This document shows positions 8,127 to 16,747 of a stretch of DNA of 53,803 bases, piece after piece. Where the stretch lies: positions 1 to 53,803 of the forward strand of contig JBNJCV010000004.1 in assembly GCA_051744245.1 (NCBI GenBank). The letters run 5' to 3'. The first letter of the stretch is position 1, and each line of letters opens with the position of its first letter. Both the position numbers and the translations under genes were made by a program. Below the pieces are notes generated by a model. It was given only the letters and a program-made list of their open reading frames with translations. It made no database searches and was not told the origin of the DNA. Source of the stretch: M55B165 sp051744245 (GTDB lineage: Bacteria; Actinomycetota; Humimicrobiia; Humimicrobiales; Humimicrobiaceae).

Positions 8127-8714
8127 CTAATTTTCTGTCCCTGCGTCTTCTTCGTCTTCTTCTGTAATCTGCCTGGCAGTTTCTTTTCCGCCTTTCTTAA
8201 AGTTAACTATAGTCAAGTTTGTTTTTAATATTTTAATACCTAATTTTTCAGATGCAACCTCTTTTGCCATATTTATTATTTCCTGCATTTTTTCCGGGAT
8301 ATTCACATCTTCATCCAACTCAACTATCATATTTATTATTATACCCTTGTTTTTGGGGTTAATCTTTACATTTATATCCTGTGTACCCTCCAGCTCCTTA
8401 GTTGAATTTTCAACTTGTTTTGCAATAGATCCAACAGTAATCATGGCATTTCCATCTTTTACCTTGTAAATTTTAGCCTTCTTTTGCCTCTTCCTATAGA
8501 ATTCCAGCAGCATTAAAAAAATACTAATGGCAAATACAAACAATAACGCAAGAGAAGATACAAAAGGGTTTATATCAATACTAGGGTTAAATAATGTTGT
8601 AGCCACATCCGACCACTTAAAGTAATCTATAAATTCATTAACAATTGAAACCAAGGAAACAAGAATTAAAAATAATAATATCAGCACTACTATTATTTTA
8701 TTAAAAATATTCAT
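8127..8714 (-). CDS. amaP: AmaP/Asp23-like membrane-anchored envelope protein
   Basis: The layout matches the alkaline-shock-response membrane anchor AmaP. Two transmembrane helices lie at residues about 5-27 and 50-70, followed by a basic cytoplasmic linker (EFYRKRQKK) and an Asp23/Gls24-like domain. That domain has ITVGSIAKQVENSTKELEG, an INVKINPKNKGIIINMIVEL strand region and a helix with VASEKLGIK. The C-terminus is acidic (EEDEEDAGTEN). In Gram-positive bacteria AmaP tethers Asp23 to the membrane and is linked to cell-envelope stress. No separate asp23 gene is adjacent. A GGTGAG Shine-Dalgarno precedes the ATG at 8714. It diverges from the lipid kinase gene. Confidence 0.75.
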   Translation of the reverse strand: MNIFNKIIVVLILLFLILVSLVSIVNEFIDYFKWSDVATTLFNPSIDINPFVSSLALLFVFAISIFLMLLEFYRKRQKKAKIYKVKDGNAMITVGSIAKQVENSTKELEGTQDINVKINPKNKGIIINMIVELDEDVNIPEKMQEIINMAKEVASEKLGIKILKTNLTIVNFKKGGKETARQITEEDEEDAGTEN

Positions 8715-8843
8715 ATTCTCACCATATGACTAAATATAATAAATAGCTTTTAAAATTATAATAAAATACAAATATTTAATAAAGCATTTTATTTTCCCCA
8801 AAAAGAATGTATTATCATAAGTTAAAATTATGAAATAGTAAAA

Positions 8844-9719
8844 ATGAGAAATTTAATTATTATAAATCCAGTTGCAGCCAGGGGGCTCCCCTTAAAGGCT
8901 AAAACCAGTATTGAAAAACAGCTAAAAGAAAACAACATAAACTACAAGCTGCACATAAGCAAAAGCTCCCAGGATATAGTGCTAACAGTAAAAAAGAACC
9001 TTAACAATTTTAATAATTTTATTGGCGTTGGCGGTGACGGAACCATACACTACATTGCCAATGCCCTGGCAGGAACTGAAAAAAATCTAGGCGTTATTCC
9101 CATGGGCTCCGGCAATGATATTTCTTCAAATCTTGGCATCCCCAGGGACATTAAAAAATCAATCAGTATTATTAAAAAAAGCAATATAAAAAAAATGGAC
9201 CTGGGTATTATTAACCAAAAATACTATTATTTAGGAGTAGCCGGAACAGGGTTTGATTCAGAAGTTAATGACCTGGCAAATAATACCAAATTGCCCATAA
9301 AAGGCTCATCTAAATATACTTATGCTGTTTATGCCAAGTTAATTACCTTCAGGTCTAAAGAATTTAGCCTAAGTTATAATAAAAAAAATAACAAGGTGCA
9401 TGCTATGATGGTAGCTATAACCAATCTGCCCTGCTATGGCGGCGGTATGAGAGTAACTCCTGAATCTGATCCTTTTGACGGCAATTTTGATATTTGTATT
9501 ATAAAAAGGATGAATAAATTCCATTTTGTAAAGATTTTTCCTACTGTTTTCGAGGGCAAGCATATACTTGACCCTCACGTGGAAATATTCCGGTCCCGGA
9601 AAATAAAAATTACATGCAACTACAATTTTAGTGTTTTTGCGGACGGTGAATATATTTGCAAACTTCCTGCCACCTTTGAGCTCATCCCTAAATCAGTCAA
9701 CATTATATTACCTGGTTAA
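8844..9719 (+). CDS. diacylglycerol/lipid kinase family protein
   Basis: Soluble DAGK-catalytic-domain protein of the YegS/DgkB/BmrU group, which phosphorylates diacylglycerol or a related lipid or sphingoid alcohol at the inner membrane face with ATP. Visible signatures are NPVAARG near the N-terminus, the nucleotide-binding GVGGDGTIHYIANAL (about residues 60-75), IPMGSGNDISSNLGIP (about 90-106), LGVAGTGFDSEV, and the C-terminal DGNFDICI and FADGEY segments. The 291-residue length is normal. DgkB is the best guess for a Gram-positive-like cell, but substrate specificity cannot be read from the sequence. The Shine-Dalgarno is weak. The stop shares TTAA with that of the converging lipoprotein gene. 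Confidence 0.85.
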   Translation: MRNLIIINPVAARGLPLKAKTSIEKQLKENNINYKLHISKSSQDIVLTVKKNLNNFNNFIGVGGDGTIHYIANALAGTEKNLGVIPMGSGNDISSNLGIPRDIKKSISIIKKSNIKKMDLGIINQKYYYLGVAGTGFDSEVNDLANNTKLPIKGSSKYTYAVYAKLITFRSKEFSLSYNKKNNKVHAMMVAITNLPCYGGGMRVTPESDPFDGNFDICIIKRMNKFHFVKIFPTVFEGKHILDPHVEIFRSRKIKITCNYNFSVFADGEYICKLPATFELIPKSVNIILPG

Positions 9720-10894
9720 TACCTTGCCCAGGCCCCATTGGTATAAACAAATGCGGTCGAAGGCGGATCAACCCTTTCCCCATTAGAATCAAACTCAATA
9801 TGTCCGACCAGCCCATCATAAGATATCTGGCTGAGGTTATCTATATATTCTTCAGGCAGAATAGAATTTGCATTTTTCATGGCATTAATTATTAGATAAA
9901 CAGCATCATAACAATAAGGGGCATAAGGGCTGGGGTTTTGTATTATATCTTCTTTATCCATCTTTTTTGAAAAATCAGTATATTTATGCCAAAAGCTTAT
10001 AGCTTTTTCATTTTCAGTGTACTTGGCAATAGAAGGAGGTTCCGGTATTACAGCAATTAAGCCTTCTAAGTATTTAGAATCTGCCAATACACTTATCTGT
10101 TCATCCATCCCCAGTTCCTCAGTTACAAATTTTGCTTTCAGGTCTTTTTCCCTGGCCTTGGTGATTAATGAAGCTAACTGGGTATATCCCCCACAGAAAA
10201 ATATTACATCAGGCTCATCAATTATTAAATTATCCACAATCACCCCTAAATCTTCACTGGAAAAATCAATAGAATACCTCTTGAAAGCGTTAAGGTTACG
10301 AGCCTGCAGGATCTCATTTAAATAGTCCACTAAATTAGCTGAGTACTCGTTTCTGTCGTCAATTAGAATCAATTTCTTGGGCTTGAGCTGGCTTTCTAAA
10401 AAAGATGCGATATTTTCGACCTTTTGTTTATTGTTCATTATTACCCTGAAAAAATTTTCTCCTATATTTGAAAGATCCTCTCCCTGGGCATGTGCTGTAA
10501 TAGCAGGTATGTTATATTCCTCATAGATTGGAATGGATACCTTAGTAGTTCCATTAAAAGTTGAGCCTACAACTGCAGACACATTTTGCTCTACCATTTC
10601 CTGGGCCACCAGAAATGCTTTTTCGGGGTCCCCTTCATCATCTTTGGTAACAAGTTTGACCTTGTAGTCAAACCCTCCCACCTTAGCCGGGGATATCTCT
10701 GATGCTGCTATACTCATACTTATCAGTTGATCCTGGCCCCATACCTTATTCTCCCCTGTAAGCACAGACTGGTTTCCAATCTTTATAATCCTTTCCTTAG
10801 GTTCACATGCAGAGAAATTAAAAAGCAATAAAATGGATATTATTAAAATAATAGAAAATATTATTGATAATCTTAGCCTGCCTAATATTTGCAT
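9716..10894 (-). CDS. branched-chain-amino-acid-type ABC transporter substrate-binding lipoprotein
   Basis: Periplasmic-binding-fold type I receptor (LivJ/Leu-binding family). A basic start and a hydrophobic signal helix end in a lipobox FSAC, so the mature protein would be a lipid-anchored extracellular receptor. Family features include IKIGNQSVLTGENKVWGQD, GDPEKAFLVAQEMV, VSAVVGSTFNGTT and YDAVYLIINAM. The ATG at 10894 is preferred because AGGTG lies 8 nt upstream. A TTG at 10918 would add eight residues. No permease or ATPase genes are adjacent, so it is an orphan whose partner transporter lies elsewhere, or it serves as a sensor. The ligand is unknown. It diverges from punA. Confidence 0.83.
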   Translation of the reverse strand: MQILGRLRLSIIFSIILIISILLLFNFSACEPKERIIKIGNQSVLTGENKVWGQDQLISMSIAASEISPAKVGGFDYKVKLVTKDDEGDPEKAFLVAQEMVEQNVSAVVGSTFNGTTKVSIPIYEEYNIPAITAHAQGEDLSNIGENFFRVIMNNKQKVENIASFLESQLKPKKLILIDDRNEYSANLVDYLNEILQARNLNAFKRYSIDFSSEDLGVIVDNLIIDEPDVIFFCGGYTQLASLITKAREKDLKAKFVTEELGMDEQISVLADSKYLEGLIAVIPEPPSIAKYTENEKAISFWHKYTDFSKKMDKEDIIQNPSPYAPYCYDAVYLIINAMKNANSILPEEYIDNLSQISYDGLVGHIEFDSNGERVDPPSTAFVYTNGAWARY

Positions 10895-10986
10895 AAACTT
10901 TACACCTGCCCGCTCCAACTATTAAAAATTGTTTAAATGATTATATCAAAAAATGGAAAAATAATAATTATTTTTAACAGAAAGTA

Positions 10987-10995
10987 TGCTAGAAT
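10987..10995 (+). promoter_or_regulatory. possible extended -10 promoter of punA
   Basis: TGCTAGAAT matches an extended -10 element (TGn plus TAGAAT). A TTAACA at 10974-10979 could alternatively pair with TATAAA at 10998-11003. Either would place the start of transcription close to the punA start codon at 11035, where no clear Shine-Dalgarno is seen. Confidence 0.4.
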
Positions 10996-11034
10996 TTTAT
11001 AAAATCTATAATATTTAAATTTTCTAAGTTTTAC

Positions 11035-11880
11035 ATGCAACTAACAGACTTTTTAGGGGATAAAAAAATAAGCCAGGCTTGCCAGCACTTAAGAGAACAA
11101 GGAATAAGGGAAGCAAAAATAGCCATTATCCTGGGTTCTTTCTTAAATAAAACTCCTTTTTATTTGCCACTGTCAAATAAAAAGGAAATAGATGCTGAAA
11201 AAATACCAAGCTTTCCGGTTCCTTCTGTCCCGGGACATCAGAAAAAAATAATATTTGGCAACATTATGAACCAGAGTGTTCTAATATTTGCTGGACGCTG
11301 TCACTACTACGAAGGATACAGCATGCAGAAACTGGTATATCCAGTAGTTATGGCAAAAAAACTGGGGGCAAAGGCTATAATAATTACAAACTCAGCAGGC
11401 GGCCTAAACAGGTTTTTAAACATTGATAATCTGATGGTTATTGAAGACCATATAAATTTCATGTTTGATAATCCCCTCTTTGGCTTCAGATATGATAAAA
11501 AAAGGGATTATTTTCTGGATATGAATTCAGCATATAATAAAGCACTTTTAAAGAAAGCCTTAGCCTGTGGGAAAAAAGCAGGCATAGGTTTAAAAAGGGG
11601 GACATATGTGGGAATAAAAGGACCACTGTTAGAAACTAGAGCTGAGGCAGAAATGTTTAAGGCCTTTGGGGGAGATGCTATTGGAATGTCTACCATCCCT
11701 GAAACCATAATTGCTAATTTTTTAAAAATCAAAGTATTGGGAATTTCACATATAAGGAATATGGTATATGATAATAAGGGAAAACATAACGTTTTTAATC
11801 ATTTTGATGGAGTAAATAAAGAAGAGCTTATAGGCAAAAAGCTCGCAAAATTAATTGAAAAAATTTTAGAAAAAGAATAA
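11035..11880 (+). CDS. punA: purine nucleoside phosphorylase (trimeric PNP family)
   Basis: Cytoplasmic enzyme of purine salvage that splits purine (deoxy)nucleosides with phosphate. Trimeric-PNP hallmarks are the phosphate-binding GRCHYYEGYS histidine region (about residue 87), the AIIITNSAGGLN strand-loop, GTYVGIKGPLLETRAE (the glutamate contacts the purine) and GGDAIGMSTIPETIIA. The usual GSGLG near the N-terminus reads LGSFLN, and the usual base-binding TN region near the C-terminus reads HIRNMVYD. Substrate preference may therefore differ from textbook inosine/guanosine PNP, for example towards methylthioadenosine-type nucleosides. The start lacks a strong Shine-Dalgarno. It leads a plus-strand run with the DegV pair. 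Confidence 0.85.
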   Translation: MQLTDFLGDKKISQACQHLREQGIREAKIAIILGSFLNKTPFYLPLSNKKEIDAEKIPSFPVPSVPGHQKKIIFGNIMNQSVLIFAGRCHYYEGYSMQKLVYPVVMAKKLGAKAIIITNSAGGLNRFLNIDNLMVIEDHINFMFDNPLFGFRYDKKRDYFLDMNSAYNKALLKKALACGKKAGIGLKRGTYVGIKGPLLETRAEAEMFKAFGGDAIGMSTIPETIIANFLKIKVLGISHIRNMVYDNKGKHNVFNHFDGVNKEELIGKKLAKLIEKILEKE

Positions 11881-11914
11881 ATTATAATAAAAATCTAAGC
11901 ATAAGGGAGTAAAA

Positions 11915-12763
11915 ATGAGCCGTATAGCAATAGTTACGGATAGCACTTCAGATATTCCTAAAGATCTGTTAAAAAAACTTAACATTACTTTAGTCCCCTT
12001 GTCCGTTATCTTTGGTAATGAAAGCTACAAAGATAACGGTACAGAAATTACAGTAGAACAATTTTACCAAAAATTAAAAACTTCCAAAAACCTACCTAAA
12101 ACTGCCCAGCCTTCGCCGGGAGATTTTTATGAGACCTATGATAGGCTCCTGGGTGAATACAATGGTATAGTTTCCATCCATATTTCAAAAAAAATGTCTG
12201 GAACTATTGATTCTGCTTTAATGGCAAAGAAAAAGTTACCTGAAAGCAATATACAAATAATAGATTCAGAGCTTGTCCATATGCCCCTGGGCTTTCTGGT
12301 GCTTAGAGCTGCAAGCCTAGCTAAGGAAAACAAAAGCATGGAAGAAATTATAGATGGAGTAAAAAAATTGAAAGCAAAAATGCATTCCCTGTTTATACCT
12401 AATACCCTGGAATTTCTTAAAAAAGGCGGCAGGATAGGAAGGGCAAAATCCCTGGTAGCATCGCTACTGGAAATAAAGCCTATCCTGACTTTAAATTATG
12501 GCGAAGTGTCTCAGTTTAAAACTACCAGGAGATGGAACCAGGCAAAAAATGAGCTAATAAACTCTATGGCCACCATGATTAAACACCCTCAAAACCTTGT
12601 AATCTCTGTAGCAGATTCAAATGTTAAAAAAGAGGGGGATGAAATGAAAGAAAAAATACAAGAAACCTTAAACCCCAAGCAAATATTGAGAGTAGAGTTT
12701 GGTTGCACCCTGGGTACGCACATGGGGCCAGGGGCTTTAGGAATTACTTTTTTTGAAGACTAA
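11915..12763 (+). CDS. DegV family fatty-acid-binding protein (copy 1)
   Basis: DegV proteins bind a fatty acid. In Gram-positive bacteria the related FakB proteins present fatty acids to the kinase FakA for phosphorylation. The N-terminal IVTDSTSDIP (residues 5-14), the middle TAQPSPGDFYE, the SIHISKKMSGT lipid-head-group segment, the EFLKKGGRIGRAK loop and GPGALGITFFED at the C-terminus define the family. Length is 282 residues. An AGGGAG Shine-Dalgarno precedes the ATG. It is followed 29 bp later by a paralogue, and no fakA-like gene is in the window. Two binding proteins with different acyl preferences are common in FakA/FakB organisms, so this pair probably plays that role, by inference. 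Confidence 0.88.
   Translation: MSRIAIVTDSTSDIPKDLLKKLNITLVPLSVIFGNESYKDNGTEITVEQFYQKLKTSKNLPKTAQPSPGDFYETYDRLLGEYNGIVSIHISKKMSGTIDSALMAKKKLPESNIQIIDSELVHMPLGFLVLRAASLAKENKSMEEIIDGVKKLKAKMHSLFIPNTLEFLKKGGRIGRAKSLVASLLEIKPILTLNYGEVSQFKTTRRWNQAKNELINSMATMIKHPQNLVISVADSNVKKEGDEMKEKIQETLNPKQILRVEFGCTLGTHMGPGALGITFFED
12512..12564 (+). repeat. 53-bp exact repeat shared by the two degV genes
   Basis: The 53 bases from 12512 to 12564 are identical to 13396-13448 in the second degV gene, including every synonymous position. Most of the rest of the two genes differs at many positions. The segment encodes the QFKTTRRWNQAKNELINS portion. The pattern suggests a gene-conversion patch rather than only protein-level constraint. 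Confidence 0.85.
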
Positions 12764-12792
12764 CATAAACTATAATTTAAAGGGAGGAAACA

Positions 12793-13647
12793 ATGGGAAA
12801 AATAGCAATTGTTACGGATAGCACTTCTGATATGCCAGAAGATTTAATAAAGGAAAACAGCATAACAGTTGTGCCCTTATCAGTTAATTTCAGCAGTGGT
12901 GAATCTTACCTGGATAATGGTAAAGACATTACCAAAGAACAATTTTATGAAAAGCTTAAAATAGCAAAAAAATTGCCTACATCAGCACAGCCAACTCCGG
13001 CCGATTTCTTAAAAACTTATAAAGAGTTGCTGGATAAAGGCTATGCTACAATTATATCCATACATATTTCTAAAAAAATGTCCGGAACTCTGGATTCAGC
13101 TCTTTCGGCAAAAAAAGAACTAAAAGATAAAGATATAGAAGTAATAGATTCATATAATGTCCATATGCCTTGCGGCATAATTGTTTTAAGAGCAGCCCAG
13201 ATGGCAGCAGCAGGCAAATCCAAACAGGAAATTCTTGAAAAAGTATATGAAATGAGAGACAAAGTTAAAACCTTATTCATACCAAGGACGCTGGAATTTC
13301 TTAAAAAAGGTGGCAGAATAGGAAGGGCTAAAGGATTGGTTGCTTCTCTGCTTGAAATTAAGCCTATCTTGACTATTGACTCTGGAGAAATTTCACAGTT
13401 TAAAACTACCAGGAGATGGAACCAGGCAAAAAATGAGCTAATAAACTCCATGAGGAAAATGGTAACAGATTCCAGTAAATTAACAGTTATAGTCTCACAT
13501 TCAGCTGCCGTAGAGGAAGCAGATAAATTAGAAGAAAGGATAAGAGAAGAATTTAAGCCAAGGGAAATATTAAGGGCTGAAATTGGGGTAATAGTTGGAA
13601 CCCACATAGGTCCCGGAACTATAAATGCCACATTTTATGAAGAATAA
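12793..13647 (+). CDS. DegV family fatty-acid-binding protein (copy 2)
   Basis: Tandem paralogue of the preceding gene, 284 residues, with the same landmarks: IVTDSTSDMP, TSAQPTPADF, SIHISKKMSGT, EFLKKGGRIGRAK and GPGTINATFYEE. It has a strong AGGGAGG Shine-Dalgarno 6 nt before the ATG. Differences from copy 1 lie mainly in the ligand-pocket half (for example NVHMPCGIIVLRAAQ versus LVHMPLGFLVLRAAS), consistent with different fatty-acid preferences. The 3' end overlaps the start of the 5-formyl-THF cyclo-ligase gene, so the two are probably co-translated. Confidence 0.88.
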   Translation: MGKIAIVTDSTSDMPEDLIKENSITVVPLSVNFSSGESYLDNGKDITKEQFYEKLKIAKKLPTSAQPTPADFLKTYKELLDKGYATIISIHISKKMSGTLDSALSAKKELKDKDIEVIDSYNVHMPCGIIVLRAAQMAAAGKSKQEILEKVYEMRDKVKTLFIPRTLEFLKKGGRIGRAKGLVASLLEIKPILTIDSGEISQFKTTRRWNQAKNELINSMRKMVTDSSKLTVIVSHSAAVEEADKLEERIREEFKPREILRAEIGVIVGTHIGPGTINATFYEE

Positions 13648-14212
13648 TTATAGCAAAAAAGATTTAAGGCAAAAAATACAAAAATTAAGAGATACACTGC
13701 CAGAAAATATCAGGAAAGAAAAAAGTAAAATAATTGCGGAAAAGTTTACTAGCACGGCAGAGTATTGCCAGTCAAAAAAAATATTGCTTTATTATCCTTT
13801 TAGGAGTGAGATAGATACCACTATTATAATTAAAAAAGCAATTGAAGATAATAAAGAAGTAGCTTTGCCCAAGGTAGAAAATAGCAAGCTGGATATTTTT
13901 TTAGTAAGCGCTATTTCAAGACAACTTGAAAGAGGCAGCTATAATATTATGGAACCCATAAAAAGCTTTTGTAAAAAAGTCAGGTTAAGGGAAATAGATT
14001 TAGCAGTGGTACCCGGTGTAGGTTTTGACAGAAAATTTAACCGCCTTGGATACGGAGGAGGTTTTTATGACCGGTTGCTCCCATCCCTGAGGAAAGATGT
14101 TAAAAAAATTGCCCTGTGCTTTGATATGCAAATGGTTCCCAGCATCCCCACTTCCGTACATGACGTAAAAGTTGATGTTATAATAACAGAATCTAATATA
14201 TACATCCGGTGA
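13625..14212 (+). CDS. 5-formyltetrahydrofolate cyclo-ligase
   Basis: Cytoplasmic ATP-dependent enzyme (MTHFS, YgfA/YqgN family) that converts 5-formyl-THF to 5,10-methenyl-THF. Family marks are the basic N-terminus with KKDLRQKIQKLRD, LLYYPFRSEIDT, ALPKVENSKLDIF, the catalytic VVPGVGFDRKFNRLGYGGGFYDRLL loop (about residues 131-156) and a DVIITE C-terminus. The 195-residue length is normal. Two starts are possible, 13625 and 13637. Both overlap the degV stop and neither has a strong Shine-Dalgarno, so translation is probably coupled. Its TGA overlaps the next gene's GTG start (GTGA). Confidence 0.88.
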   Translation: MPHFMKNNYSKKDLRQKIQKLRDTLPENIRKEKSKIIAEKFTSTAEYCQSKKILLYYPFRSEIDTTIIIKKAIEDNKEVALPKVENSKLDIFLVSAISRQLERGSYNIMEPIKSFCKKVRLREIDLAVVPGVGFDRKFNRLGYGGGFYDRLLPSLRKDVKKIALCFDMQMVPSIPTSVHDVKVDVIITESNIYIR

Positions 14213-14976
14213 TCATTTTGGAAAAAGACAAAATAGCAATTTTAATTCCCGCATATAATGAAGAAACATATATTAGAGATGTGGTAAAAAAATGCCTTCC
14301 ATACAATATGGATATAATAATTGTTGATGATGGTTCTTCAGACAATACTGTTTCCATAATTAAAAATATCCCCCAGCCTAAAAATTGTAAAATTGTATTA
14401 ATTAAACACCCAAAAAATTTAGGAAAAGGCCAATCTTTAAAAACTGGATTTAACTACGTAATTAAAAATAATTATACAGGGGTCATAACTATAGACGCAG
14501 ACGGTCAACACGATACCGGTGAAATCCTCAAGTTCTTAAAAAAGCTTCGGGAAGAAAACCCTGATATAATTGTTGGAAACCGCCTAAAAAACACTAAGGA
14601 CATGCCTTTTGTAAGACTTGCCACCAATGTGTTTACTTCATGGGTAATCTCCTTGCTCGCTGGGGGGAAAATAAGGGATGTCCAATCAGGATACCGCTAT
14701 ATTTCCTCCAATATCTTAAAAGAGGTAGATTTAGAGACGGGTAATTTTGACACTGAACCAGAAATATTACTAAAAGCTAGCTGGCTGGGGTATAAAATAA
14801 AGAATATTTTAATAAGGACAATCTATCATGAAAATTTCATTAGCCATGTAAATCCGTTAAAAGATACCATTAAATTTTTCAAACTTGTATTTAGAAGTAT
14901 CAAACAAAGGAAACTTTATTTAAAAAATGCTTCCAAAAATAGAATAGACTTCAAAAAAAACTCCAAACAAGAATAA
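14209..14976 (+). CDS. family 2 glycosyltransferase (dolichyl/polyprenyl-phosphate sugar synthase type)
   Basis: GT-A fold enzyme that transfers a sugar from a nucleotide donor, in this subfamily usually to a polyprenyl phosphate at the inner membrane face. Visible are IAILIPAYNEE, the UDP/GDP-binding IIIVDDGSSDNT, GKGQSLKTGFNYV and the metal-binding ITIDADGQHD (DxD-like, about residues 97-106). IVGNRL and DVQSGYRYIS follow. There are no C-terminal transmembrane helices, so it is the soluble DPM1-like type, not the GtrB type. Acceptor and sugar are unknown. The start is GTG overlapping the preceding stop; a TTG at 14218 is an alternative. The 3' end overlaps the converging membrane-protein gene by 57 nt. 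Confidence 0.82.
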   Translation: MIILEKDKIAILIPAYNEETYIRDVVKKCLPYNMDIIIVDDGSSDNTVSIIKNIPQPKNCKIVLIKHPKNLGKGQSLKTGFNYVIKNNYTGVITIDADGQHDTGEILKFLKKLREENPDIIVGNRLKNTKDMPFVRLATNVFTSWVISLLAGGKIRDVQSGYRYISSNILKEVDLETGNFDTEPEILLKASWLGYKIKNILIRTIYHENFISHVNPLKDTIKFFKLVFRSIKQRKLYLKNASKNRIDFKKNSKQE

Positions 14977-15447
14977 GATTATTATAAAAGAAACAGCAGC
15001 CAAAATTCCTTTCTCGTTTTTAAATTTGTTCTTATTTGCATATTCACCAGTGCTTAATGCTAACACCCTATAAAATGCCTCAACAGATACCAGTATTATT
15101 ACATCTGCTGGTATTCCCCGGGAATGCCTTACCGTCCCCGTGAATAAAAGGACAGTGATTAAAAAGCCCGTTATAAAGGCCACCGGCATTACAGCTCTAA
15201 TATAACCCAGGCCAAAATAGCCAATAGTTGATATCAAATTCCCTAAAAAAATAACCAGGAAAATATAAGGAAAAGACATCCCCTCCCTATAAGTTTCAAT
15301 CCCAAAAATTGATTGTATAAATTTAAACTTTTCTATAAGCAGGACTGCAGTCTCTTCAAAAAAGAAATAAAAAGCAAAACCAAAAATTCCTCCCACAATT
15401 GAGGCTGCAGTGGTTATTATAAAAATTTTGTAAAAGGCTTTTATCAT
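14920..15447 (-). CDS. integral membrane protein, possibly SpoIIM-like
   Basis: 175-residue hydrophobic protein with about four to five transmembrane segments (residues about 8-30, 60-83, 88-108, 120-135 and 150-172). An internal pattern resembles the SpoIIM/DUF95 family: an FLGNLIST segment, then glycine-rich helices, with SVEAFYRVLALSTGEY further on. The resemblance is weak and I would not assign a function from it. It is transcribed after the HD-GYP gene, whose stop overlaps its start (ATGA-type overlap), so the two probably form one operon. The last 57 nt overlap the glycosyltransferase gene on the other strand. Confidence 0.6.
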   Translation of the reverse strand: MIKAFYKIFIITTAASIVGGIFGFAFYFFFEETAVLLIEKFKFIQSIFGIETYREGMSFPYIFLVIFLGNLISTIGYFGLGYIRAVMPVAFITGFLITVLLFTGTVRHSRGIPADVIILVSVEAFYRVLALSTGEYANKNKFKNEKGILAAVSFIIILFLFGVFFEVYSIFGSIF

Positions 15448-16685
15448 TTCAAGTTTCTTTCCAGTATTTTTACCATCATCTTCGCTACTTTTGGGTCAAA
15501 TTGAGTTCCGGAATTATTTTTAAATTCTTCTATTGCTTCTATCTTAGTTAAAGCTCTTGTATATGGTCTATCTGTGGTCATGGCATCGTAAGAGTCGGCA
15601 ACACATAAAATCTTAGCAAATAGAGGTATCTGGTCTCCTTTTATGCCCCGAGGATATCCACTACCATCGTAATTTTCATGGTGGTACAAAATTGAAGGCG
15701 CTTCATCCTTTAAGAAAGTTATCTCTTTTACTATTTCATACCCCACTTCCGGATGTTTTTTTACTTCCACCCAATCTTTTTCGCTCAACGTTCCTGGTTT
15801 GTTCAATATGGAAAGATCAATTTGTATTTTCCCAATGTCGTGTAAATTTGCCAGATTTTTTATTAACTCTATATCATATTCATTTAATTTTAATTCTCTT
15901 GCAATTTCTTCACTATAATTTGCTACCCTAACAGAATGGCCCGCCGTATAAACATCTTTAGCTTCCATTATCTTTACAATTTGTAAAATACTATTAAGCA
16001 ATGCCTTTCTTTCCTTAATCCTTAATAGGTACGTGTACTGAGCAATAATTAAAGGCAATGAAGTAAACAATAAAGTAAAGGGTCCATATAATTTATAGAG
16101 GAAAGAAATTGCCATTGCCATTAAAGTTAAAAAGACATGGAAAGGTATAAGCCAGGCAAAATTAAATATCCATACATTTAAAAAATTTACTTTTTCACTT
16201 ATTGAAATAGCGCCAGTAGTCAATAAAGTATTAATAGTAAAAAAAATAAAAGCGCTAATAAAAATAGCGCCGATATTCTTTAATGTAAAAAAGTCTGTTT
16301 CCCTTTTGTAAATTAATTCAAATACTATACTTGCCAAGCCTATAGATATTATATATTGACCAGCATTAAAAAGATGTTTATATAGAGGAACTTTTTTTAA
16401 AAACTCCTTTATATTAAAGACGGATATGAGGGTTACAAGAACAGCAGTAACAGGGCCAAATAATATTAAACTGGCCAGCGTAATACCAAAATTAACAGAC
16501 ACGCTTCCAGTTTTTGGGAGTGGTGATGAGAGATTATCGGATGCGAATACCAATAATCCGAACAAAACCACTCCCAGCCAGGAAATTACCCGATAATTTA
16601 ACAGGATGTATATCAGTAAAAATACACCTGCTAAAAATATGGCGTAAACATAAAACTGTAATCCCAGATTTTTATGTTTTTTCAC
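15444..16685 (-). CDS. membrane-bound HD-GYP domain protein (probable cyclic-dinucleotide phosphodiesterase)
   Basis: The N-terminal half (about residues 10-220) has six or so transmembrane helices with no recognised sensor family. The C-terminal 190 residues form an HD-GYP domain with GHSVRVANYS (His250), the metal-binding NLHDIGKI (HD at 282-283), KHPEVGYEI, YHHENYDGSGYP (HH 335-336, GYP 343-345) and VADSYDAMTTDRPY. All canonical metal ligands appear present, so c-di-GMP hydrolysis is the likely activity. It starts with GTG behind AAGGGA. An extended -10 promoter sits just upstream, between this gene and the tandem peptide genes. It is probably co-transcribed with the downstream membrane protein. 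Confidence 0.87.
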   Translation of the reverse strand: MKKHKNLGLQFYVYAIFLAGVFLLIYILLNYRVISWLGVVLFGLLVFASDNLSSPLPKTGSVSVNFGITLASLILFGPVTAVLVTLISVFNIKEFLKKVPLYKHLFNAGQYIISIGLASIVFELIYKRETDFFTLKNIGAIFISAFIFFTINTLLTTGAISISEKVNFLNVWIFNFAWLIPFHVFLTLMAMAISFLYKLYGPFTLLFTSLPLIIAQYTYLLRIKERKALLNSILQIVKIMEAKDVYTAGHSVRVANYSEEIARELKLNEYDIELIKNLANLHDIGKIQIDLSILNKPGTLSEKDWVEVKKHPEVGYEIVKEITFLKDEAPSILYHHENYDGSGYPRGIKGDQIPLFAKILCVADSYDAMTTDRPYTRALTKIEAIEEFKNNSGTQFDPKVAKMMVKILERNLK

Positions 16686-16713
16686 TAATTCCCTTTTCCA
16701 TTAAATATAAAAA

Positions 16714-16722
16714 ATTATACCA
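16714..16722 (-). promoter_or_regulatory. extended -10 promoter of the HD-GYP gene
   Basis: On the minus strand TGGTATAAT (TGn plus consensus -10) lies about 30 bp before the GTG start of the HD-GYP gene. The -35 region is poor, as is usual for extended -10 promoters. It allows the HD-GYP gene to be read independently of the peptide operon upstream. Confidence 0.55.
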
Positions 16723-16747
16723 AAACAAGGCGATTTAATATAATTTT

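Noticed and set aside
13041..13631. 196-codon minus-strand frame opposite the second degV gene
   Set aside because: It is fully inside a well-supported gene on the other strand and has no promoter, ribosome site or domain.
15692..15931. Plus-strand small frame within the HD-GYP gene
   Set aside because: It lies opposite the catalytic HD-GYP domain and has no independent signals.
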